A DNA stretch of 34,093 nt, taken from positions 1 to 34,093 of the forward strand of contig CAWKPE010000020.1 of assembly GCA_963851385.1 (NCBI GenBank), given 5' to 3'. The stretch is from CAWEFA01 sp963851385 (lineage in GTDB: Bacteria; Bacteroidota; Bacteroidia; Bacteroidales; DTGW01). The translations under genes were made by a program, and so were the position numbers. Positions within the stretch are counted from its first letter, which is position 1. The number at the start of each line of letters is the position of its first letter. Shown in pieces: positions 15,813-23,094 of this stretch. The notes below the pieces were generated by a model that had not been told where the DNA came from, made no database searches, and saw nothing but the letters and a program-made list of their open reading frames with translations.

Positions 15813-16988
15813 CTAATCATTTGTGAATCTATTCGTGAACCATTCAGATATTGTAAAAGTATTAGGTAAGGATAAGTGATAATAAATCTTTAAACCGCTG
15901 GATGATGTTAAAGATACATTCCAACTAATAAAATCCTCTAAACCGTTAATATAATTATCTTTATCTATAATGATTGGATGATCTGGAATTATTCGAATGA
16001 AAAGATGATTCCCAAATATATGTGTTTTAAATGTTTTATTTACTTCTTTACTAATGCCAGAATTAAATTCTAAATTAAATATCTCTTCTCCCATTCCCCC
16101 TTTATTATTAAAATGAAAAACAATATCTAAAGAGGTAATATCATGATAATCTCCATAATATCTAATTAATTGTTTACCACTTGAAGAGGTATTTAATGGT
16201 AAACCATTCATATTAAAATCTGTATGCATTTCTGATAAATCTAAATATACACCTGAGAGGATAGGAGGTTGTTCAAACATTTTTAATTTTTCTTCATCAC
16301 CTAATTTTTCATAACACATATACGAGTAAGCGTAGTCACGATTATTAAAAGCAATATCTGCTACTTTTTTATATATTTCTTTATCATCTTCACCAGTCTT
16401 TGTATATAACTGAATTGCTTTATCATAATCTTCATTTTTTAAAGCAATATCTGCTACTTTTTTATATATTTTTTTATCATTTTCACCAGTCTTTGTATAT
16501 AACTGAATTACTTCATCATAATTTTTGTTTTTTATAGCAATATCCACCAAAGCGCTGACATCGGCCCCAACCTCGGTCAATGCTTTAACCACTTCCTCAT
16601 TATTGGCATCGTCCGCCCACATCAAAGCTGTCTTACCAGCAGAACTCTTCGCGTTGACATCAGCCCCAGCCGCGATTAGTGCTTTAACTACTTCCCCATT
16701 GGCCGCAAACATCAATGCAGTCCTTCCGATTTCATCCACTGCGTTGACATAGGCCCCAGCCGCAATCAATGCTTTAACCGCTTCTGTGTGACCTTCCTGA
16801 GCCGCTAACATCAAAGCTGTCACACCATTAATACCATAAACATTTACGAACCGCTGGTTAATATCCCCTTTATAACTCTTGATAAATGCAACATTGCCTT
16901 CAAGTGCGGCGCGTGACAAAGTAATACAAGAATTAAAAAGAATGGAAACCGGGATAGCTAATAGAATAAAAGTAAAAAACTTCTTCAT
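15813..16988 (-). CDS. Ankyrin-repeat lipoprotein with TPR-like repeats
   Basis: The 391-residue product has a lipoprotein signal ending LFNSC (Cys at about 20), so it is probably membrane-anchored and facing the periplasm or the outside. About residues 28-145 hold three to four ankyrin repeats (NGVTALMLAAQEGHTEAVKA; GRTALMFAANGEVVKALIAAG; GKTALMWADD). About residues 147-235 hold TPR-like helical repeats with the unit DYDKAIQLYTKTGEDDKEIY, two of which are near-identical. A beta-rich unknown domain closes the protein. It probably mediates protein contacts; no enzyme motif is present. The start is preceded by AGGAGG, a strong Shine-Dalgarno that is unusual for this phylum, where weak or absent SD sequences are the rule. 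Confidence 0.82.
   Translation of the reverse strand: MKKFFTFILLAIPVSILFNSCITLSRAALEGNVAFIKSYKGDINQRFVNVYGINGVTALMLAAQEGHTEAVKALIAAGAYVNAVDEIGRTALMFAANGEVVKALIAAGADVNAKSSAGKTALMWADDANNEEVVKALTEVGADVSALVDIAIKNKNYDEVIQLYTKTGENDKKIYKKVADIALKNEDYDKAIQLYTKTGEDDKEIYKKVADIAFNNRDYAYSYMCYEKLGDEEKLKMFEQPPILSGVYLDLSEMHTDFNMNGLPLNTSSSGKQLIRYYGDYHDITSLDIVFHFNNKGGMGEEIFNLEFNSGISKEVNKTFKTHIFGNHLFIRIIPDHPIIIDKDNYINGLEDFISWNVSLTSSSGLKIYYHLSLPNTFTISEWFTNRFTND
16351..16536. repeat. 93-bp tandem repeat inside the ankyrin/TPR gene
   Basis: Two copies of a 93-bp unit start at 16351 and 16444, and a third partial copy begins at 16537 (GCAATATC). Each unit encodes 31 residues. DNA identity is high enough to suggest recent duplication. 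Confidence 0.8.
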
Positions 16989-17115
16989 AATAAAACCTCC
17001 TATATAATTTAAATAATTTTAATTGAATTATCAATAAAAAAACCACCTACTTATTTTATTTATGTCTCCAGCCATCCGTAATGGCAGGTAACGTCAGTCT
17101 GCGCAAGAATGTAAT

Positions 17116-17988
17116 TTAGTTAGTAAAAAGGCTTAAATTTAAACTTTCTGCGCATTTGTATGACATTATTTCGATCCGATTTTCGATTTCAATTTCTGGT
17201 ACTGATATTTTAGAAATCCAATTTTGGATCGATTTTTCGGCTTGTTTTGCGAAAAATAAGTAGATTTTCTTTAATCTCCTAATTAATTCATTGGTTCCCA
17301 ATATATTAATTACTCTTTTCAGGTTGTAGCAAAGAAAAATCAGGTTGGCCTCTGCATCTACTTTTGCGAGTCCTTTTAATATTACGTGGTCGTATCCCCA
17401 TTGTCGTTTGACCACTCCGAAGGGATGCTTGGACATCTCCTGTCGTCGCCGGTATTTTTCTTTCTCAAGGTTTACCCGTTTATCATTAGCATCAACGGCA
17501 TCCTGGTAAATGCTTCGTTGGATTATTCTGCCTGTTCCTTTTTGTGAACTTGTGCATTTGGACCTGTTTGCACATATGGGGCATGCCCGGGTCTTGTATT
17601 GTTTAATTTTCCAGTGTCCATTCCAACTTCTTACTTTGTATAAGCTGCCATTGGTTATGAGGGTTTGCGCCATCAGACATTGATATCTATCTGTAGTTTT
17701 ATCATAAATAAACTTATCGTTATAGTATTCCGGAGTGGGAATATCGCCTGATCGGGATGCAGCTGGGACGGCTATCAGGGTTGTCAGTCCATGACGGGCA
17801 CATTCATCGATTGTCTCCCCATCATGGTAACCTTTGTCCATCAGATGGTCGAAATTGCTGTGGCCGATGATCTTCTTTGCCCTGCGGCCCATAACTGAGG
17901 CCATCTTCTTGTCGTTGGTATTGACGGCCTTTACATCTGCTACCAGATTGTGCCTATTATCGACCAATAAGAATCTCACAAAACCCAC
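17116..17988 (-). pseudogene. IS1182-type transposase, 5' truncated
   Basis: The 290-residue frame is the C-terminal part of an IS1182-family DDE transposase. It has LLVDNRHNLVADVKAVNTND, the second aspartate in LMDKGYHDGETIDEC, a Cys cluster (RACPICANRSKCT), the glutamate region QEMSKHPFGVVKRQWGY and the final NLIFLCYNLKRVINILG. Complete members are about 450-550 residues. The missing N-terminal half carries the first catalytic aspartate, so this copy cannot be active. The break lies near 17990-18045, just before the operator of the Xre/RES module, so that insertion or deletion probably removed the front of the IS. Confidence 0.85.
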
Positions 17989-18056
17989 TTTATTGTATTT
18001 TAGAAAGTTGTTTACCGTATATATCTCTAAAATCTTTTTTATCTAAACTATTTGAT

Positions 18057-18088
18057 GTAATTTTACGTATATTATAAAGTAAATTTAC
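18057..18088 (+). promoter_or_regulatory. Paired palindromes upstream of the Xre/RES operon
   Basis: GTAATTTTAC (18057-18066, one mismatched pair) and GTAAATTTAC (18079-18088, perfect) start 22 bp apart, two helical turns. The start codon follows at 18093. Antitoxins of this family repress their own promoters, so these are probable binding sites. Confidence 0.5.
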
Positions 18089-18092
18089 TGCA

Positions 18093-18602
18093 ATGAAAGA
18101 GCAAGGTAAAATATCTTTGAAAAAGGGAAGAACAACAGTTAAAATACCACGTAAAGGGGATAAGTTTATTAAATCTACAAAATCACGCAATGGTAAATTT
18201 TATACAAGGCATGTTGTTCTTACAGATAATTTTGGAGTAATTCAGGAATTGGAACAAAAGCCAGAATCTGTAAATGTCCTTCAACAAGTACAGTCCATAA
18301 CAGGAATGTCATTAAACCAGCTTGCGGAACATGTATATGAAATGACACCAAAAACTCTTGCATCATATAAAAACGCGGGTAAACATTTACCATCACGCAG
18401 CCTTGAAGTTAGTATTAAGCTTAAAAATCTCTATGCTAAAGCAGATGAACTATTTTTAAATAAAAAAGACTTCAATAGTTGGTTGAATCAGGAGTGCATT
18501 GGTTTAGGTTGGCGCACGCCCATTAATTTATTAAATACTTCATCCGGTATTGATCTTGTTATCGAAGAACTGACAAGAATAGAGTTTGGAGCAACAGCTT
18601 GA
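18093..18602 (+). CDS. Xre/MbcA/ParS-type antitoxin (DUF2384)
   Basis: This 169-residue protein pairs with the RES toxin downstream. After a basic N-terminus, an Xre-like helix-turn-helix lies at about residues 75-110 (GMSLNQLAEHVYEMTPKTLA). The C-terminal toxin-binding domain is recognised by FNSWLNQECIGLGWRTPINL followed by a run ending in the last helix (VIEELTRIEFGATA). In known systems this domain covers the toxin's active site, and the HTH binds the promoter. One base separates its TGA from the toxin ATG, which suits coupled expression. The extra basic N-terminal ~50 residues are typical of some family members. Confidence 0.85.
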   Translation: MKEQGKISLKKGRTTVKIPRKGDKFIKSTKSRNGKFYTRHVVLTDNFGVIQELEQKPESVNVLQQVQSITGMSLNQLAEHVYEMTPKTLASYKNAGKHLPSRSLEVSIKLKNLYAKADELFLNKKDFNSWLNQECIGLGWRTPINLLNTSSGIDLVIEELTRIEFGATA

Positions 18603-18603
18603 A

Positions 18604-19065
18604 ATGGAGGTTTATCGTATTACGAGCAGCAAATGGGCTGATAAACTAGCAGCCTCCGGGTATAGCGCAAGATGGAACTCTAAAGGTGTTTTTATGGTAT
18701 ACACAGCATGGTCACGTTCTCTGGCTTGCCTTGAACATCGTGTACATATAAATTATCCTCTTAAGAATTTTGTTATTCTTACCATCGATATTCCCGATAG
18801 TATAGCAATTGAAAAATTGCAGGTTGATACCCTTCCTCCGGGATGGGAGACTCATGGGCCAAAAGGGTATGCCATTTGCCAAAGTTTTGGCGATATTTGG
18901 ATTAATGATGCCAAGGCTCCCGTTTTACAAGTGCCGTCAGCTATTATTCCGCAGGAATTTAATTTTTTAATTAATCCTGAACATAAGGATTCAGGAAAAA
19001 TTAAAATTATTGAATCAAGACCATTTATATTTGATTCTCGATTGTTTGAAAGAAGAACAAAATAA
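18604..19065 (+). CDS. RES-domain toxin
   Basis: The product from ATG 18604 is 153 residues. It carries the RES-family signature: R23 in SARWNSKG, E44 in SLACLEHRVH and the serine in LQVPSAIIPQEFNFLINPEH. Characterised members degrade NAD+ by phosphorolysis or act as ADP-ribosyltransferases, and in both cases they arrest growth. A TTG six codons upstream would overlap the antitoxin gene, but the ATG one base after its stop is the better start. The module is intact and should be functional. Its 3' flank holds AGTCTCACCAAACC (19087-19100) and hairpin copy D. Confidence 0.88.
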   Translation: MEVYRITSSKWADKLAASGYSARWNSKGVFMVYTAWSRSLACLEHRVHINYPLKNFVILTIDIPDSIAIEKLQVDTLPPGWETHGPKGYAICQSFGDIWINDAKAPVLQVPSAIIPQEFNFLINPEHKDSGKIKIIESRPFIFDSRLFERRTK

Positions 19066-19102
19066 CTTCATTAATGTAGAAAAAAGAGTCTCACCAAACC
19101 CA

Positions 19103-19152
19103 GATTTGCTTTTGCCCCACATACGAAGCCAACACTTCGGCAAAATCAAAAG
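19103..19152. repeat. Conserved-loop hairpin repeat, copy D (diverged)
   Basis: GATTTGCTTTTGCC (19103-19116) pairs with GGCAAAATCAAAAG (19139-19152), with an inner CGAAG/CTTCG. The loop CCACATACGAAGCCAACACT resembles the loop of copies A to C (pattern CCACAn..GCCnACACT). It lies between the RES toxin and the subtilase. Confidence 0.45.
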
Positions 19153-19254
19153 AACCATTTCTAGCGATTTTTTTATTAAATTTCGAAACGCTAAAAAGAA
19201 TAAAATGCCAATTGTTGTAGCATCCATATTATATGTAGGAGATAAAATATTAAT

Positions 19255-20136
19255 ATGTCAATTCAATCTTTGATAAATTATAACGAGCTGATTGAAAACT
19301 TACCTGATGAATTTAGAAATTCCAAAGGTAAAGGGATCAAAATAGCAGTATTGGACACCGGGGTAAATCAAAGTCATCCTGATCTAAGCGAGATATTCTC
19401 AAATGTGAACCTTCCATCTCAAGATTATACGAAGAGCAATATCATTTTTGCAGATATTAATGGTCATGGCACACACGTGACCGGACTAATTTCAGCAAGA
19501 GCAAAAAGAAGTATCGGAATTATCGGGGTTGCACCGGAATGCAATATTCAAAATCTAAAAGTTCTTCTGGATTCTGGAGATTCTGTCGGAGATTTACTTT
19601 CCCTAGGTCTAAATCAGATTATTTCTCAGACAAGTCAAGATAATACTATCGATATAATTAATATGAGTCTGGAGATTAGCGGCTATGATTATCATGAATT
19701 GATACCAACTATCAATAAAGTATCAGATTTTTCAATTCTTGTTGCTGCAGCAGGGGAAAATGGCCGTTTATTAATTTCAAGTACTCCTTTTTGCCCGGCA
19801 TACTCTTCATCGGTAATATCTGTTGGAGTTATAGATGACACATTCCTTAAGTCATATCCAAATGCAATTTTTCATCATCGTGTTGATTATCTGATGCCTT
19901 TTATTGATCTTCTGTCATGCTCAACCATAGAAAAAAATTTATACCAGGAACTTAAAGGAAGTAGTATGGCAACCGGATTGGTGTCTGGGATTATTGCATT
20001 AATATTATCATTTAATGCAAAGAAAGGCAACTCTGGAATTGAGTTTATAAAATCAGAATTGGATAAAATTGCTACACCATATTCTGCAGTAAACGATCTA
20101 AGTAAATTACTTCTAATTAAACCCAAATACCAATGA
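19255..20136 (+). CDS. Cytoplasmic subtilisin-like serine protease (S8)
   Basis: The 293-residue protein is a compact subtilase. The catalytic triad is visible: D34 in IAVLDTGVNQSHPDL, H71 in NGHGTHVTGL and S237 in GSSMATGLVSG. The oxyanion region reads VAAAGENG instead of the usual AAGN-x-G, so the asparagine is displaced by one residue. There is no signal peptide or propeptide, so it should work in the cytoplasm unless it is exported another way. Its stop overlaps the next start by four bases (ATGA), so it is translationally coupled to a secreted protein of unknown function. It may process or activate that partner, or act in a defence response; both are inference. Confidence 0.88.
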   Translation: MSIQSLINYNELIENLPDEFRNSKGKGIKIAVLDTGVNQSHPDLSEIFSNVNLPSQDYTKSNIIFADINGHGTHVTGLISARAKRSIGIIGVAPECNIQNLKVLLDSGDSVGDLLSLGLNQIISQTSQDNTIDIINMSLEISGYDYHELIPTINKVSDFSILVAAAGENGRLLISSTPFCPAYSSSVISVGVIDDTFLKSYPNAIFHHRVDYLMPFIDLLSCSTIEKNLYQELKGSSMATGLVSGIIALILSFNAKKGNSGIEFIKSELDKIATPYSAVNDLSKLLLIKPKYQ

Positions 20137-22112
20137 AAAAAATATTAGCCATTGTATTAACATCCATGTTACTTAATAGCTCTTACATTCTTTTAGGTCA
20201 GATTTCCTATTATGATGCCATTGAATTAACTCAGATTATGAAAAAGGCTCATACAACTCCAAATTTACCTAAATCAAGCGATAGGGTATTTCAAATATTA
20301 GAAAAATACTTACCCATTGAAAAGCAAATTGGCAATTATGATACTATTGAAGCCTATTTCAATTTAAATATAGATAAGGGAATAGATCTTAATCCTTTTA
20401 TTGAAATAGGGGGTTCAGCTAAATCGGCTAGCGCTTTAAATTTTACTTCTATACTAGGCGGTAATTTATCTTCAGTTGGCGGCCTAAACGCTACCAACCT
20501 TGCCGACGGCCTGGCTAAATTCCTTGTCGAACGGGTTAAAGAAGAAATGTCAATGGCGTTTTTTAACAAATTCAAAGAGGACTTAGAGCAGGATAAAGAT
20601 CTGCAGATTTTATTTCCCAATTCTTTCAATGTTCTGATGACTATTGATTCAGACGTATACAATTATTCAGCGTACCTCCAAATGCTGCAGGAAGCTTTTC
20701 AGTCAGATATCAAGTTGCTGATACCTGATCTCAGAAAAATAATAGAGGATAAACGGTATGCCGGTTATTTTAATTCGAATCCGCAATTGAAAGCTATTTT
20801 TTTAACTGGACTTATTATTGCTGATGATATTCAACATGGCGTATATCCGGGTGAAATAGTAAAGGATTTGGCAAATGACGGGGACTCAAATCTCTTTAAA
20901 ATTAACCCCGATTTATACGGTTCCGTTCAAATAATGAATGTCTTTATTCAATCACTAAGATCCAAAGAAGCCGGACATTATATTGTACCCCTTGATTCTG
21001 TTAATCAATATCTGTTCAATGATACTATGTGTCTTAGAATGTATCTTGGACTGATTTATCAGGAATCTAAAAAACAAAAAATAAAATTAAACAATGAATT
21101 TTTCTACCAGGTGCTTGAAGATGCATACAATAAGGTAAATCAAACAATCGATCAAATGAAGGATTACATTGCAATCATTCAGGAACTTGAAAATCGCAAT
21201 AAAATTGTACAATATGATTTAACTACAATCAAAGAAAAGAATAAAAATCCCGATCAGCAAAACAGAGCAAATTATATTGATTATTATGGTTTTTATGATG
21301 CCTCACTTAATCTAATTGAGTATGCATCCGATATTCCGGCTTTAATTGGTAAAACTTCCATTGATTATCAGGATAAGGATAAATATTTTTTTGCAGCGCG
21401 GAAATTAGGGGTTACATATTTGGATATTAATGAGCAAAAATATGCTTCTGCAATACTTAATATAGCTATTTTATATGATTCAATTGTTGCAGGTAACTCA
21501 GGTAATCGAATCTATAAGAATATCATTAAATATGGTAATTTCATGGCTGTAGTTTCCAGAGCCGAATCTTCAGATGAAGTGAAAGAGGCCATAGAGACTA
21601 TCGCACTTCCTGCGGGATCTTATCAGATAAAACGTGTTTCGCCATTAAACGTTTCTTTGAACGCCTACCCCGGATTGTATGCCGGATACGAAAAAATAAA
21701 CCAGGTAGATAAATCTGTTGCCATTAATTCATTTGGAGTTACGGCGCCTATCGGATTTGCAATTAGCAAAGGGAAGTCATTACTTTTAATAAATACTAAG
21801 CGTAAATGGTCAACTTCAGCCTTTGTTTCGTTAATTGATATAGGGGCGGTTGCGGCATTCAGATTTAAGAATGATTCAATTGCTCAGGTTCCAACCATTC
21901 AACTTAAAGACATTGTATCACCGGGTTTGTTTTTATCCTTAGGATTTCCAAATTTTCCAATATCTGCTAATATTGGAACACAAGTAGGACCTAACTTGAG
22001 AAAAGTAGGCACTCAGTCAAATGAATACAACAATAATCTTTGCTGGCGTTTCACTCTCTCATTTTGTGTAGATATCCCTATGCTGAATTTATATACTAAG
22101 CCAGAAGATTAG
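20133..22112 (+). CDS. Secreted/envelope protein coupled to the subtilase
   Basis: The 659-residue product has a Sec signal peptide at about residues 1-22 (ending LLGQ). A long helical region (about 25-430) contains a glycine/alanine/serine-rich stretch near residues 85-115 (GGSAKSASALNFTS, GGNLSSVGGLNATNL) and a coiled-coil-like part (TIDQMKDYIAIIQELENRNK). The last ~150 residues (from about 500) look beta-rich: SINSFGVTAPIGFAIS-like, SLIDIGAVAAFRF, then DIVSPGLFLSLGFPN and a final aromatic LCWRFTLSFCVD, consistent with a small outer-membrane barrel. I recognise no named family. The ATGA overlap ties its expression to the protease at 19255. Odd: the protease lacks an export signal while this partner has one. 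Confidence 0.75.
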   Translation: MKKILAIVLTSMLLNSSYILLGQISYYDAIELTQIMKKAHTTPNLPKSSDRVFQILEKYLPIEKQIGNYDTIEAYFNLNIDKGIDLNPFIEIGGSAKSASALNFTSILGGNLSSVGGLNATNLADGLAKFLVERVKEEMSMAFFNKFKEDLEQDKDLQILFPNSFNVLMTIDSDVYNYSAYLQMLQEAFQSDIKLLIPDLRKIIEDKRYAGYFNSNPQLKAIFLTGLIIADDIQHGVYPGEIVKDLANDGDSNLFKINPDLYGSVQIMNVFIQSLRSKEAGHYIVPLDSVNQYLFNDTMCLRMYLGLIYQESKKQKIKLNNEFFYQVLEDAYNKVNQTIDQMKDYIAIIQELENRNKIVQYDLTTIKEKNKNPDQQNRANYIDYYGFYDASLNLIEYASDIPALIGKTSIDYQDKDKYFFAARKLGVTYLDINEQKYASAILNIAILYDSIVAGNSGNRIYKNIIKYGNFMAVVSRAESSDEVKEAIETIALPAGSYQIKRVSPLNVSLNAYPGLYAGYEKINQVDKSVAINSFGVTAPIGFAISKGKSLLLINTKRKWSTSAFVSLIDIGAVAAFRFKNDSIAQVPTIQLKDIVSPGLFLSLGFPNFPISANIGTQVGPNLRKVGTQSNEYNNNLCWRFTLSFCVDIPMLNLYTKPED

Positions 22113-22160
22113 CAAAAATTTTACATCAAAATATTTATAATTTGATAATTCGAATGAAAA

Positions 22161-22177
22161 AGTCCCACAAAACGACC
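22161..22177 (+). repeat. Short repeat motif AGTCCCACAAAACGACC
   Basis: An exact 17-base match to the start of the 85-bp repeat at 22861. It lies 48 bp after the secreted protein's stop and upstream of the mazEF promoter. The rest of the long repeat is missing here. Confidence 0.6.
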
Positions 22178-22238
22178 AAAAAAACCACACAAAAGAGAGA
22201 TGCGTACAATAAAAATTATAAAAAATATCTGTTTAAAC

Positions 22239-22276
22239 ATTGTATAAATTCCTCAAATTTTATACATTTGTATAAA
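22239..22276 (+). promoter_or_regulatory. mazEF promoter with three operator half-sites
   Basis: ATTG (22239-22242) and TACATTTG (22263-22270) are 20 bp apart and fit the Bacteroidota promoter. Three half-sites overlap it: TGTATAAA (22241-22248), TTTATACA (22259-22266) and TGTATAAA (22269-22276). The last two form a perfect palindrome with 7-bp arms. Repressor binding would block the -7 element. Confidence 0.6.
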
Positions 22277-22290
22277 CAAAGTTTATATCT

Positions 22291-22530
22291 ATGGAGGCAA
22301 TTGTTAAAAAATGGGGAAATAGTTTAGGACTTCGATTCCCTAAAGTTTATGCAGATGAAACTGGTATTTTTAATGGTTCTAAAGTTGACATTAGCATTAA
22401 TAAGGGGAGATTAATAATTGAACCTATTCGTGAAGATGATAAATCTCTTGCAGAGCTATTAAAAAATGTGACAAGCAAAAATATGCATAGAGAAATATAT
22501 ACGGAAAGTATTGGGGAGGAAGTATGGTGA
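22291..22530 (+). CDS. mazE: MazE-type AbrB antitoxin
   Basis: The 79-residue protein has the SpoVT/AbrB swapped-hairpin DNA-binding domain at about residues 1-45: MEAIVKKWGNSLGLRFPKV, then a GSKVDISINKGRLIIEP strand pair. An acidic C-terminal tail (REDDKSLAELLKNV and beyond) would wrap the toxin. As a dimer it should neutralise the MazF ribonuclease and repress the operon at the three TGTATAAA-type half-sites just upstream. The toxin start lies inside its last codons (7-bp overlap), so the two are made together. Confidence 0.9.
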   Translation: MEAIVKKWGNSLGLRFPKVYADETGIFNGSKVDISINKGRLIIEPIREDDKSLAELLKNVTSKNMHREIYTESIGEEVW

Positions 22531-22862
22531 AGGAATTTGTACCAAAACGGGGTGATATTGTTTGGTTACAGTTTAAACCTCAAATTGGACGGGAACAATC
22601 AGGAAAAAGACCTGCCTTGGTTCTATCACACGAAAATTATAATAAGATTGTTGGTTTAGGTGTTTTTTGTCCAATTACATCAAAAGTAAAAGGATATCCT
22701 TTTGAAGTATTATTGCCGGACTCCATCGAAATTAAAGGAGTAGTACTATCAGATCAGGTAAAAAGCTTTGATTGGAGGAAAAGAAAAGCAGAATATATTT
22801 GTAAAGTTGATAATGCCACCATTAACAAGGTTGTCAACCTAATAAATAAGATGATTAATTAG
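22524..22862 (+). CDS. mazF: MazF/PemK-type endoribonuclease toxin
   Basis: The 112-residue product has the MazF/PemK fold: PKRGDIVWLQFKPQIGREQS, GKRPALVLSHENYN, then GVFCPITSKVKGYPFEVLLP and GVVLSDQVKSFDWRKRKAEY. The arginine after GR/GKRP and the Thr-Ser of the PITSKVKG loop lie where catalytic residues of the family sit. It should cleave single-stranded RNA at a short specific site, which cannot be read from the sequence. Length is normal and it looks intact. The stop codon TAG overlaps the first bases of the 85-bp repeat (AGTCCCAC from 22861), so the repeat starts exactly at the gene end. Confidence 0.9.
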   Translation: MVKEFVPKRGDIVWLQFKPQIGREQSGKRPALVLSHENYNKIVGLGVFCPITSKVKGYPFEVLLPDSIEIKGVVLSDQVKSFDWRKRKAEYICKVDNATINKVVNLINKMIN

Positions 22863-22945
22863 TCCCACAAAACGACCGCAAAAACTTTTGCTATTTGTCG
22901 CTAAAAGCATAATTTGCAAATTAGACATTTGTATATAAACAAGTT
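22861..22945 (+). repeat. 85-bp repeat, best-preserved copy
   Basis: It runs AGTCCCACAAAACGACC, CTTTTGCTATTTGTCGC, AAAAGCATAATTTGCAAAT, ACATTTGTATATAAACAAG, TTA. Copies at 29980-30064 and 8067-8148 share the order and the AAAGCATAATTTG core. The first bases lie within the mazF stop codon. Confidence 0.7.
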
Positions 22946-23052
22946 ATGAGCCAGTTTTAGGAAAAAAATTGCTATAAGCTCTATTAAATACAGGACGGTT
23001 TGCATGGAAAATTTGAAATTCATACTTTATTAGGTAGATTTGTTAAAAAAAA

Positions 23053-23065
23053 TGTAATCGTTACA
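23053..23065. promoter_or_regulatory. Operator-like palindrome TGTAA-n3-TTACA
   Basis: TGTAATCGTTACA lies 29 bp before the ATG at 23095. The 5-3-5 dyad is a common repressor half-site layout, but no regulator gene is adjacent. Confidence 0.35.
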
Positions 23066-23094
23066 TACTATATCTAGTCATAATAAATATAAAT

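Noticed and set aside
19010..19273. An 87-codon open frame overlapping the RES gene end and the subtilase start.
   Set aside because: It overlaps two well-supported genes and covers hairpin copy D; no protein-like features.
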